Source of the DNA: a virus
DNA length: 64,000 nt
Direction: 5' to 3' (one strand)
Virus record (IMG/VR): IMGVR_UViG_3300027996_000011
Coordinates: 1 to 64,000 of that record
The translations under genes were made by a program, and so were the position numbers. A model generated the notes under the pieces. That model worked only from the letters and a program-made list of their open reading frames with translations. It was not told the origin of the DNA and did not search any database. This document shows positions 42,538 to 50,849 of this stretch, one piece after another. Every line of letters begins with the position of its first letter. Positions within the stretch are counted from its first letter, which is position 1.

Positions 42538-43366
42538 GTTAATAAATTATAACTTTATGACTAGACCCGCATCTCATTGTGTGGATTCTTCTGAAGAATT
42601 TTACAATTCTTGTGGTGTAAGTAGGGGGAACAAAAATGGGTTTTCCATAGAAACATTAAAAGATGGTGATGTTATTTTTGTAAAAACAGACTTTATACAT
42701 AACGGTACGTTCCAAAAACAAATACTACCACAAATAAAAACAAAATTTATTTTAGTTACTGGGGTATCTTCTTTTTCTGTTGACGAGGGGGATAGTTCGT
42801 ACTTGGATATTTTAAATCACCCTAACTTAGTTAAATGGTTTTGTACTAACCCACCCATTAAACCCAACGAAAAAATAGTTTGGTTACCTATTGGGTTTGA
42901 GGAACGTGAACGTGATGGGGGTAATGTTAAAATTTTAAATAATTTTTACAAAAGCCACACGCCTTGGGATAAAAAAGAAAATAAAATTTACATACCTCAC
43001 CATTCTAATACGTTTAAAGATAGAAATTCTATAATAGAAAAATTATCTTTAGAGTCTTATGTAGTAACCGAACCAACTAGACTTTCTTTTGAGGAGTATC
43101 TAAAAAATATGGACAAGTATAAGTTTGTTTTGTCTTTGCGGGGTGCTGGGTGGGATTGTCATAGACACTATGAATGTTTACTAGTTGGTTCCGTGCCAAT
43201 TATGGAAAAAGGCCCAATTCAAAAGTCTTTCGAAAGTAATGGTTTACCTAATTTAGAAATAGGTGAAATTTCACAGAATATATTTGATGACCATTATAAT
43301 TTTTTATCAAGTAAGAATTTCTTGACAATGGACCATCATTTTAATAAAATTAACAATATAAAATAA
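42530..43366 (+). CDS. Exostosin-like glycosyltransferase
   Basis: A 278-residue protein. Near residue 190 it has YKFVLSLRGAGWDCHRHYEC with following LLVGSVPIM, the GT47/exostosin-type donor-binding end (S-x-R-G-x-G-x-D, then a G-x-x-P-I/V segment). The front part is a different Rossmann-like domain (VIFVKTDFIHNGTFQKQILP). It is likely a GT-B sugar transferase. It overlaps the preceding gene by 8 bases and the next follows after 7 bases. Confidence 0.65.
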   Translation: MTELINYNFMTRPASHCVDSSEEFYNSCGVSRGNKNGFSIETLKDGDVIFVKTDFIHNGTFQKQILPQIKTKFILVTGVSSFSVDEGDSSYLDILNHPNLVKWFCTNPPIKPNEKIVWLPIGFEERERDGGNVKILNNFYKSHTPWDKKENKIYIPHHSNTFKDRNSIIEKLSLESYVVTEPTRLSFEEYLKNMDKYKFVLSLRGAGWDCHRHYECLLVGSVPIMEKGPIQKSFESNGLPNLEIGEISQNIFDDHYNFLSSKNFLTMDHHFNKINNIK

Positions 43367-43373
43367 TAATACT

Positions 43374-44282
43374 ATGATAGACATATCTTTTGATAAAAAC
43401 CCAATCCTTTATAGAGATTATGAAGCGTGTCAAAACATGCTATCTACTATAAAAAATGAAGACTATAATTACCCAGAAAACGTAACTTTATTTCACATAT
43501 ACACCGAATTTAGAACAGATAAAGAGGTAGAATGTTTAAAGTCTTTTTTGGCTACACAAAACCTAGATAAATGTAAGCTTATAATTTGGTCGGATTACGA
43601 TATAAACGATAATCCACTAATCCAAAAATATAAAAAATATTTAGATTTACGTTTATGGGACGCTAAAAAAGAAGCTGAGGGTACTGTTTTAGAAGGTATA
43701 CCACATTTAGATGCTATAGATGATAAACACTACCTACAAAGTGATTTATTAAGAATATTAGTTCTTTATAAGTATGGGGGTGTGTGGGTTGATATGGATA
43801 TTATATTTTTAAGGGACTTTAGACCTATCTTAGACCAAGAATATATGTACCAATGGGGTGGTGATACCGATTTTTCAAACCAGGGAGCTTGTGCTACGGT
43901 ACTTTCCGGTTTTAAAGAAAGTGAGTTTATGTTTAAACTATTACAAGGAATAGTAGAGTCTAGAATTATTCCAGCTACTACAATATGGGGTAAAGATTTG
44001 TTCGCTACGTTATGGAAAAAATGGCCTAATTTTACTATTTTTCCATCACCATTTTTTAATACGGAATGGTTAATTAGTAAAAAAGATGTTAAATTAAGTG
44101 AAGATATAGAAAGTGGTTGGTTTATTAATAATGGTGTTGGGGACAAACATTTATTTTTAGATTCATTTGCTTGGCACTGGCATAACTCAAGTAAAAAACA
44201 TTTACCAATACAAGAGGGGTCTAAATTTTATGCTTTACAAAAATTAACAAATAAAAGATTAAAAGAAAAAGGAATATTATGA
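43374..44282 (+). CDS. GT32-family glycosyltransferase
   Basis: A 302-residue protein. NVTLFHIYTEFRTDKEVECL is the first strand, and SDLLRILVLYKYGGVWVDMD near residue 130 is the clear DXD segment of GT32/Gly_transf_sug enzymes (D-L-x-R-x-x-x-L-x-x-x-G-G-x-x-x-D-x-D). QWGGDTDFSNQGACATVL and the final HWHNSSKKH match the family ends. It adds a hexose to an acceptor. It overlaps the DUF6165-like gene by 4 bases. Confidence 0.8.
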   Translation: MIDISFDKNPILYRDYEACQNMLSTIKNEDYNYPENVTLFHIYTEFRTDKEVECLKSFLATQNLDKCKLIIWSDYDINDNPLIQKYKKYLDLRLWDAKKEAEGTVLEGIPHLDAIDDKHYLQSDLLRILVLYKYGGVWVDMDIIFLRDFRPILDQEYMYQWGGDTDFSNQGACATVLSGFKESEFMFKLLQGIVESRIIPATTIWGKDLFATLWKKWPNFTIFPSPFFNTEWLISKKDVKLSEDIESGWFINNGVGDKHLFLDSFAWHWHNSSKKHLPIQEGSKFYALQKLTNKRLKEKGIL

Positions 44283-44665
44283 AAATAGAGGTTTCAATAG
44301 GAGAAGTGGTTGATAAGATTACCATACTACAGATTAAAGAAGAAAAAATTATAGATTTATTAAAACTAGAACATATAAAGCATGAATTATTGGTTTTAGA
44401 AAATACGCTTACAGAATCAAAAATAGTGGTACCTATAAATCTAATAGAAAAACTTAAAGAAGTTAATTTAAAATTGTGGGATGCTGAAGATATTATACGT
44501 GATAGGGAAAATAGGAATTTATTTGACGATGAATTTGTTAAATGTGCAAGACTAGACGCTAAGTTAAACGACGAAAGATTTTTAATTAAGAATGAAATAA
44601 ATAATGCTTGTGAATCTAACATTAAAGAACAAAAATCATATGAGGGACTTTATTCCGCAAATTGA
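44279..44665 (+). CDS. DUF6165-like protein
   Basis: A 128-residue helical protein starting MKIEVSIGEVVDKITILQIK. I-G-E-V-V-D-K-I-T-I-L-x-I-K, then KLWDAEDIIRDRENRNLFDD and the C-terminal IKEQKSYEG are the pattern of DUF6165, which is usually found beside polysaccharide genes and has no assigned activity. The 3' end overlaps the DegT gene by 26 bases. It probably helps the adjacent glycosyltransferases or sugar enzymes. Confidence 0.7.
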   Translation: MKIEVSIGEVVDKITILQIKEEKIIDLLKLEHIKHELLVLENTLTESKIVVPINLIEKLKEVNLKLWDAEDIIRDRENRNLFDDEFVKCARLDAKLNDERFLIKNEINNACESNIKEQKSYEGLYSAN

Positions 44666-45740
44666 GCCTTGGATAGACGATAATGAATTAAAACACTTAA
44701 AGAGAGTGGTGGATTCTACCTATGTTGTGGAACACGAACTAACTAAGGAATTTGAGTCTGTAATTAAGGAGTATACTGGTAGTAAACACGCTGTAGCCAT
44801 GACTAATGGTACTATGGCTTTATATTCTTGCCTATTAGCTTTAGGACTTAAACCTGGTGACGAAGTAATTGTACCTAATCTGACTTTTATAGCTAGTTCA
44901 AACGCTGTTTTAATGGCTAATGGGGTACCTGTATTATGTGAGGTAACTAAAGACACTTTGTGTTTGGACCCTGTTGAATTAGAGAAATGCATAACTAAGA
45001 AAACTAAGATAATAATGCCAGTACACCTATATGGTCAAAGTGCTGATATGAAATCAATTACAGAAATAGCTAAAAAATATAATTTAAAAATATTAGAGGA
45101 TGCGGCACAGGGTGTTGGTGTTTTTTCTGGTGGTAAACATGTTGGTACTTTTGGGGATTGCGGGATACTTTCTTTTTATGGTAATAAAACAATTACTTGT
45201 GGTGAAGGGGGTGTTATTTTAACAGACGATGATGAAATAGCTAAAGAATGTTATAGGTTAAAAAATCACGGTAGGGATAGAAAGGGTATTTTTGAACACG
45301 AGCATATAGGTTTTAATTTTTGTTTTACTGAAATGCAAGCCGCTATTGGGATATCTCAAATGGAAAAATTAGATAGAATAATAGATAGAAAAAATACTTG
45401 TCACGAAAAATACAAAAGTGGTTTAGTGGGTATTGGGGACCTATCTTTCTTTGAGTTTACTGAGTCTACCCGACCTGTTCACTGGTTTACATCGATATTA
45501 ACTAGTTACAAAATAGAACTTTCTGATTATCTTTTAGAAAAAGGGATACAAAGTAGGTTTTTCTTTTATCCCCTTAATTTACAACCTTGTTATAAAAACG
45601 TTTTAGATACTAGTGGGGACTTTAATATTAGTAGTGAAATGTATGATAAAGGTTTGTCGTTACCATCCAGTTATAACTTAACAGATGAGGAACAAAATTA
45701 TGTTATTAAAACAATTAAAGAATTTTTTAAAAAGAAATGA
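44640..45740 (+). CDS. DegT/DnrJ aminotransferase, GDP-perosamine synthase-like
   Basis: A 366-residue PLP enzyme from the ATG at 44640. VIVPNLTFIASSNAVLMANG, MPVHLYGQSADMKSI, ILEDAAQGVG (PLP Asp164) and LSFYGNKTITCGEGG (PLP Lys183) follow sugar aminotransferases of the GDP-perosamine synthase type. It would convert GDP-4-keto-6-deoxy-mannose and glutamate to GDP-perosamine. The keto sugar could come from the Gmd encoded downstream. A longer frame to 44604 exists but its extra 12 residues do not fit the family. It overlaps the next gene by 4 bases. Confidence 0.75.
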   Translation: MRDFIPQIEPWIDDNELKHLKRVVDSTYVVEHELTKEFESVIKEYTGSKHAVAMTNGTMALYSCLLALGLKPGDEVIVPNLTFIASSNAVLMANGVPVLCEVTKDTLCLDPVELEKCITKKTKIIMPVHLYGQSADMKSITEIAKKYNLKILEDAAQGVGVFSGGKHVGTFGDCGILSFYGNKTITCGEGGVILTDDDEIAKECYRLKNHGRDRKGIFEHEHIGFNFCFTEMQAAIGISQMEKLDRIIDRKNTCHEKYKSGLVGIGDLSFFEFTESTRPVHWFTSILTSYKIELSDYLLEKGIQSRFFFYPLNLQPCYKNVLDTSGDFNISSEMYDKGLSLPSSYNLTDEEQNYVIKTIKEFFKKK

Positions 45741-46891
45741 ATATACCATTAGTCAAAAATACAATAAATAAAGAAGATATAGATAAATTAATAGAGTGGT
45801 TAAAAACGTACCCTAGATTAACTAAAGGCGATTTAACAATAGAGTTTGAACAGTTATGGTCTAAATTTATGGGTGTAAAGCATTCTATTTTTGTTAATTC
45901 TGGTTCTTCTGCTAATCTAGTTATGGTTTATGCGTTAATAGAATCAGGTATTTTAAAAATAGGTGATGATATTATAATACCTTCACTATCCTGGTCTACA
46001 AGTTTAGCACCAGCTATACAGTTTGGACTTAACCCAGTTTTATGTGATTGTAATAAGGAAGATTTATCGGTAGATTTAGAGCATCTGGTGTCTTTAATTA
46101 AAGATAGACAACCTAAATGTATGATGATTGTACCTATATTAGGTCTAGTACCACAAATGGATAAAATAATGGATATCTGTGAAAAATATAACGTTGTTTT
46201 AATTGAGGATGCTTGTGAGTCTTTAGGTTCTAAATTTAATGATAAAAAATTAGGTTCTTTTGGGTTAATGTCGACTTTTTCAACTTATTTTGGTCATCAC
46301 ATATCTACTATCGAAGGTGGTATGGTTTGTACTAATGATGATGATTTTGCTAACTTATTAAAATCACTTAGAAGTCATGGTTGGGCTAGAGACATGGATA
46401 CAAATGCTCAAGAAAAATTACGTAAAGAATATAATGTGGATGATTTTAATACACAATATACTTTTTACCACACTGGATTTAATTTACGGTCCACCGACCT
46501 TCAGGCTTTTCTTGGTATAGGTCAATTAGAAAAATTACCTATGGTGGTAAAAAATAGGTGTGATAATTTTAAACTATATTATGAATTATTGGATGACTCT
46601 TTTTGGAAACCAAAGCTAAGAGACACTGATTACATTTCAAATTTCGCTTTTCCAATAATACACGAAAAAAGAAATGAGTTAGTAAAACTATTAAATGATA
46701 ATAATATAGAAAACAGACCATTACTAGCTGGTTCTTTAGGTAAACAACCCTATTGGTATAAAAAATATGGTATAAATAAGTTACCTAATGTAGATGATAT
46801 AGATACCTTTGGATTATATCTACCTAATAATCACGAAATGTCAGAAGAAGAAATAAAAAAAGTTTGTAACGTCTTAAACTCCATAGTATAA
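45737..46891 (+). CDS. DegT-family enzyme with active-site His (ColD-like 3-dehydratase candidate)
   Basis: A 384-residue DegT-family protein. GDDIIIPSLSWSTSLAPAIQ and VLIEDACESLGSKF (Asp158) match the family, but the segment that normally holds the PLP lysine reads TYFGHHISTIEGGMV, with His187-His188 instead of N-K. Loss of Lys with His in its place is the mark of PLP-dependent 3-dehydratases such as ColD (GDP-4-keto-6-deoxymannose 3-dehydratase) and RfbH. With the Gmd and Fcl downstream this would lead to 3,6-dideoxy sugars. Substrate is inferred. Its TAATG overlap couples it to the Nudix gene. Confidence 0.65.
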   Translation: MNIPLVKNTINKEDIDKLIEWLKTYPRLTKGDLTIEFEQLWSKFMGVKHSIFVNSGSSANLVMVYALIESGILKIGDDIIIPSLSWSTSLAPAIQFGLNPVLCDCNKEDLSVDLEHLVSLIKDRQPKCMMIVPILGLVPQMDKIMDICEKYNVVLIEDACESLGSKFNDKKLGSFGLMSTFSTYFGHHISTIEGGMVCTNDDDFANLLKSLRSHGWARDMDTNAQEKLRKEYNVDDFNTQYTFYHTGFNLRSTDLQAFLGIGQLEKLPMVVKNRCDNFKLYYELLDDSFWKPKLRDTDYISNFAFPIIHEKRNELVKLLNDNNIENRPLLAGSLGKQPYWYKKYGINKLPNVDDIDTFGLYLPNNHEMSEEEIKKVCNVLNSIV

Positions 46892-47334
46892 TGAGTGAGG
46901 CAAAACCAATACCCCAAGACTTATATAATGAAATTTTGAGTACCATGCCTATAATTTGTGTAGATGGGATTATACAAAAAGGGGATGAGACACTTTTATT
47001 ATTAAGGGATAATGAACCTGAAAAAGGTAAATGGTGGTTTCCTGGTGGTCGTGTTTTAAAAGGTGAAAGATTGGAAGATGCTATTATTAGAAAGATAAAA
47101 GAGGAGACTGGTTTACTTTGTGAAGTTTTAGAAATGTTAGACATCACCCAAACATCATTTACAACAGGACCTAATGATATACCAGTACACACAATTAATG
47201 TCTGCTTTACTTTAAAAATAAAAAGTGGTGTCGTATCTCTAGATAGTGAACATAATGAGTATGGTTGGTTTACAGAAGCTCCAGAGACCGCACATTCAGT
47301 AATAAAATATATTTTTAAAAAATTAAAAAAATGA
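46891..47334 (+). CDS. Nudix hydrolase, GDP-mannose hydrolase-like
   Basis: A 147-residue Nudix protein. The start (MPIICVDGIIQKGDETLLLL, RDNEPEKGKWWFPGG) resembles GDP-mannose mannosyl hydrolases, and the Nudix box GGRVLKGERLEDAIIRKIKE with ETGL follows the G-x5-E-x7-R-E-U-x-E-E-x-G-U pattern, except Lys for the first Glu of REU. Gmm-type enzymes cleave GDP-mannose or GDP-glucose and control the GDP-sugar pool. Position just before gmd fits that role. It overlaps gmd by 4 bases. Confidence 0.7.
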   Translation: MSEAKPIPQDLYNEILSTMPIICVDGIIQKGDETLLLLRDNEPEKGKWWFPGGRVLKGERLEDAIIRKIKEETGLLCEVLEMLDITQTSFTTGPNDIPVHTINVCFTLKIKSGVVSLDSEHNEYGWFTEAPETAHSVIKYIFKKLKK

Positions 47335-48305
47335 AAACAGCACTAATAACAGGTATTAACGGTCAGGATGGTTCTTATCTTGCTGAATTTTTATTGGATA
47401 AGGGTTATGAGGTTTGGGGTATACTAAAACGTAATTCTGTGGCCGAAAATCAAACAGCTAGAATACCAGATAATATTTTTAAAGAGTTGAATTTAGTTTA
47501 TGGTGATTTAACTGACCTTTCGTCTATAATAAGTGTAATTCAAAAATGTGTACCTGATGAAATTTATAATCTAGCTGCACAATCTCATGTTAGGATTAGT
47601 TTTGACCAACCAATATATACTTCTAATGTAACTGGTCTAGGTGTTTTAAATTTACTAGAAGCTGTTAGATTAACTGACCCTAAAATTAAAGTATACCAAG
47701 CCAGTTCTTCAGAAATGTTTGGTAATAGTATTGATGAGGATGGGTACCAACGAGAGACCACACCACTTAACCCTGTTTCACCATATGGTTGTGCTAAGGT
47801 TTTTGGTTACAACATATGTAGAAATTATAGAAACTCGTATAATATGTTCATTTCTAATGGTATTTTATTTAACCACGAATCACCTAGAAGAGGAATTAAT
47901 TTTGTAACAAATAAAGTCGCGAAAGAGGCTGTAAAAATAAAATTGGGGTTGTCTGATGAATTAAAATTAGGTAATTTAGATGCTAGTCGGGATTGGGGTC
48001 ACGCTAAAGATTACGTTGAAGCGATGTGGTTAATGTTACAACAGGATAAACCTGGTGATTATGTTTGTTCGACTGGTGTTTCTCATAGTGTAAAAGACTT
48101 GGTAGAGTACGTGTTCAACTCATTAGGGTTGGATTGGTCCAAATATGTATCTGTGGATGAAAAATATCTTAGACCCGAAGAACTAAAACACTTAAAAGGT
48201 GATTGTTCTAAAATTAAAAAGGATTTGGGTTGGTCACCTAATTATAACTTCGAGTCTATGATGGACGAGATGATTGAGTATTGGGTAGAATATTATGAAA
48301 AATAA
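47331..48305 (+). CDS. gmd: GDP-mannose 4,6-dehydratase
   Basis: A 324-residue SDR enzyme. ALITGINGQDGSYLAEFLLD is the NADP-binding start typical of Gmd, then YNLAAQSHVRISFDQPIYTS, YQASSSEMFGN (catalytic Ser/Glu region), NPVSPYGCAKVFGYNICRNY (YxxxK) and LFNHESPRRGINFVTNKVAK. It makes GDP-4-keto-6-deoxy-D-mannose from GDP-mannose, the branch point for fucose, perosamine, rhamnose and colitose. It overlaps the fcl gene by 11 bases. Confidence 0.92.
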   Translation: MKTALITGINGQDGSYLAEFLLDKGYEVWGILKRNSVAENQTARIPDNIFKELNLVYGDLTDLSSIISVIQKCVPDEIYNLAAQSHVRISFDQPIYTSNVTGLGVLNLLEAVRLTDPKIKVYQASSSEMFGNSIDEDGYQRETTPLNPVSPYGCAKVFGYNICRNYRNSYNMFISNGILFNHESPRRGINFVTNKVAKEAVKIKLGLSDELKLGNLDASRDWGHAKDYVEAMWLMLQQDKPGDYVCSTGVSHSVKDLVEYVFNSLGLDWSKYVSVDEKYLRPEELKHLKGDCSKIKKDLGWSPNYNFESMMDEMIEYWVEYYEK

Positions 48306-49209
48306 TTTAGTTACTTTAGTTACTGGTGGTAGTGGGTTAGTTGGTTCTTCAATAACCGGTAACACCCTTAAGGTTGGTAGTAGTTTTGATTTACGAGATA
48401 CATCTGTAACCAATAAACTATTTTCGGACCTACAACCAGATAATGTTATACATTGTGCTGGTAGGGTAGGTGGTTTAGGTGGTAATATGAATATGAAGGG
48501 AGAATTTTTCTACGATAACATAATGATTAATACTAATGTTATAGAATCATGTAGGAAATACGGTGTAAAAAAATTAGTTTGTTTTTTATCTACTTGTGTG
48601 TTCCCTAATGATGTTGAGTATCCACTGACTGAAAAGAAAATTCATTTGGGTCCACCACACACCTCAAACGATGCTTACTCATATGCAAAACGTATGGCTG
48701 ATATACAAATTCGTGCATACAGAGAACAATACGGTCTTAATTACGTATCAGTTATACCAACTAACATATATGGACCTAACGATAATTTTGATTTGGTTAA
48801 TGGGCATGTTGTGCCTTCATTAATTCATAAATGTTATTTGGCTAAAAAAAATAACACACCTTTTAAAATATGGGGTAGTGGTAAACCTTTAAGAGAATTT
48901 ATTTTTTCTAAAGATGTAGGAAAATTAACAGAATGGGTTTTAAAAAACTATGAAGAGGAAGAACCTATTATATTTTCTACCTCACAAGAAGTTTCAATAA
49001 GAGATGTGGTTGGTTTGATTGTTAAACACATGTCTTTTACTGGTGACGTAGTTTGGGAGGATGATAAACCTGATGGACAATTTAGAAAACCTAGTGATAA
49101 TAGTAAATTATTATCTTACTTACCGGATTTTAAATTTACTAGTTTAGATAAAGGTTTAAAAGAAACTATAGATTGGTTTATAGATAATTATGAAAATTGT
49201 AGAAAATAA
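48295..49209 (+). CDS. fcl: GDP-L-fucose synthase
   Basis: A 304-residue SDR enzyme. LVTLVTGGSGLVGSSITGNT (NADP site), NVIHCAGRVGGLGGNMNMKG, FLSTCVFPNDVEYPLTEKKI (catalytic Ser and Cys), NDAYSYAKRMADIQIRAYRE (YxxxK) and VIPTNIYGPNDNFDLVNGHV are the fucose synthase signatures. It epimerises and reduces GDP-4-keto-6-deoxymannose to GDP-L-fucose. It is the last sugar gene of the cluster and is followed by PhoH after 18 bases. Confidence 0.92.
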   Translation: MKNNLVTLVTGGSGLVGSSITGNTLKVGSSFDLRDTSVTNKLFSDLQPDNVIHCAGRVGGLGGNMNMKGEFFYDNIMINTNVIESCRKYGVKKLVCFLSTCVFPNDVEYPLTEKKIHLGPPHTSNDAYSYAKRMADIQIRAYREQYGLNYVSVIPTNIYGPNDNFDLVNGHVVPSLIHKCYLAKKNNTPFKIWGSGKPLREFIFSKDVGKLTEWVLKNYEEEEPIIFSTSQEVSIRDVVGLIVKHMSFTGDVVWEDDKPDGQFRKPSDNSKLLSYLPDFKFTSLDKGLKETIDWFIDNYENCRK

Positions 49210-49227
49210 AAATTTAAATAAATAATA

Positions 49228-49965
49228 ATGGGAAGAAGAAGTAAAAAATTAAGTAGAGATGAACAACAAGAAGTAGAAGAGTGGATTTACCAAAATAACA
49301 CTGAAGAAATTAGAATGACTGACACTATGACCATAAATGTTAAGTGTAAAACAGAAAATCAAAAATCCTTAGTAAATTCTATAAAAGAAAAAGAAGTAAC
49401 TATATGTTCTGGTCCAGCTGGAACGGGTAAAACATTTTTAGCTTGTGCCGAGGCTTTAAAATTAATTAAAAGATATGCAAAATATAAAAAGATTGTAATT
49501 GTAAAGTCAGTTACCACCCTAAAGAATGAAGAAATTGGTTTTTTAAAAGGTAATTTAAGGGAGAAGATGGAACCGTTTATGTTTTCTTTTGTTCATAATT
49601 TTGAGAAGATTGTGGGACAAGCTATAACATCAAGACTTAGGGAGTTAAAAACTATAGAAGAAATGCCTATCGCGTATATGAGGGGTATTAATCTAGATAA
49701 GTCAATTATAATTATAGATGAGGCTCAAAATATATCTCAAGAAAATATGAGGACAATACTAACTAGGTTAGGTAAGGATTCTAAAATGATATTCTTAGGT
49801 GATGAAAGACAACAAGATTCTAAAGGTGGTAATGGATTAACTTTTTTAATGGACCATTTTTCACACATTGATGAAATTGGGTGTGTCCAATTTAACAAAT
49901 CTGATGTGGTTAGAAATCCATTAATAGCAAAAATAGAAAGAGTTTTTGATTCTTTACAAAAATAA
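49228..49965 (+). CDS. phoH: PhoH-like ATPase
   Basis: A 245-residue P-loop protein. VTICSGPAGTGKTFLACAEA is Walker A, KKIVIVKSVTTLKNEEIGFL and LKGNLREKMEPFMFSF are typical PhoH segments, and SIIIIDEAQNISQENMRTIL is Walker B with the Q-N sensor. PhoH proteins are ATPases with suspected RNA-related roles and are very common in T4-like phages, where function is not settled. It lies between the sugar cluster and a HAD-like gene with a late-gene-like intergenic gap. Confidence 0.9.
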   Translation: MGRRSKKLSRDEQQEVEEWIYQNNTEEIRMTDTMTINVKCKTENQKSLVNSIKEKEVTICSGPAGTGKTFLACAEALKLIKRYAKYKKIVIVKSVTTLKNEEIGFLKGNLREKMEPFMFSFVHNFEKIVGQAITSRLRELKTIEEMPIAYMRGINLDKSIIIIDEAQNISQENMRTILTRLGKDSKMIFLGDERQQDSKGGNGLTFLMDHFSHIDEIGCVQFNKSDVVRNPLIAKIERVFDSLQK

Positions 49966-49986
49966 GATTTATAATTAGGTTTAAAT

Positions 49987-50565
49987 ATGAAAATTAGTGT
50001 AAATATAAATGGTGTACTTAGAAACGTACTTTTAAAATTTCAACAGGTTTATGAGAAATACGAAGATAGGGATGTTAAGTCCGATGTCATCACACCAAAC
50101 CTTATGGAATACACTCATTTTGACGATGAAGAAAAACTATACAATTTTTTATATCAGGAAGCACCCATGGAGATATTTGGACAAGCTAAAGAAACATTCA
50201 TTAATGTTATTTCTCACTTAGTAGAACTTTACAAAAATATGCCATCTGATTATAAATTAAGGGTTGTAAGTGATGATTTAGGTAAAGCTAAACCCGCTAC
50301 ATTATGGTTTTTAGCAAAATATGGTTTAGTTTGTGATGAAATAGTATTTTACAACACAAAGACCTTAGAAAACATTTGGGACAATACTGATGTTTTTATA
50401 ACAAGTGATGTTGATGTTATTGAGTCTAAGCCAAAAAATAAAAAATTAATAGTTGTTGACCAATCGTATAATAATTCATATGATTGTGACTTACGAATAA
50501 CTAATTTAAAAGAATTAGATACATTAAATATAGAAGATATATGGCGATTAAAAGAGATACATTAA
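49987..50565 (+). CDS. HAD-like protein lacking the nucleophile
   Basis: A 192-residue protein with the outline of phage HAD nucleotidases, starting MKISVNINGVLRNVLLKFQQ. The usual D-x-D-G-T/V start is changed to N-I-N-G-V, losing both catalytic Asp. Motif II (RVVSDDLGK) and the acidic motif IV region (DVFITSDVDVIESKPKNKKL) are still recognisable. It is probably not a phosphatase and may bind a partner or a nucleotide. It overlaps the next gene by 25 bases. Confidence 0.55.
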   Translation: MKISVNINGVLRNVLLKFQQVYEKYEDRDVKSDVITPNLMEYTHFDDEEKLYNFLYQEAPMEIFGQAKETFINVISHLVELYKNMPSDYKLRVVSDDLGKAKPATLWFLAKYGLVCDEIVFYNTKTLENIWDNTDVFITSDVDVIESKPKNKKLIVVDQSYNNSYDCDLRITNLKELDTLNIEDIWRLKEIH

Positions 50566-50843
50566 CTAATTTAAAGTTAAATGTTGGTAATGAACGTCTT
50601 TACTTAGACGTTGATGAGATGCTGGGTAATGTGGAAATATTTACCCGTGACAAAGAAGGTAGAGATATCATTGAATTGAACTTACCAAAATTTGAATTTT
50701 TTAAAATGATGTTAGATACGGTTTGTAATACTGTAGAAGATGTAGATGATAATTTGGGTGTGGTGTCCTTAAATAAATTACCTGTTTCGTCTAAATTGGC
50801 GATTAACACCTTAATAAAATATAAAATAATAAAAAAATTATAA
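50541..50843 (+). CDS. Unknown 100-residue protein
   Basis: A 100-residue protein starting MAIKRDTLTNLKLNVGNERL. It shows alternating strands at the front (LYLDVDEMLGNVEIFTRD) and an amphipathic helix at the end (SSKLAINTLIKYKIIKKL). No known domain. It overlaps the degenerate HAD gene by 25 bases and is followed after 6 bases by a glycosyltransferase, so it is in the same operon. Confidence 0.45.
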   Translation: MAIKRDTLTNLKLNVGNERLYLDVDEMLGNVEIFTRDKEGRDIIELNLPKFEFFKMMLDTVCNTVEDVDDNLGVVSLNKLPVSSKLAINTLIKYKIIKKL

Positions 50844-50849
50844 TTAAAT

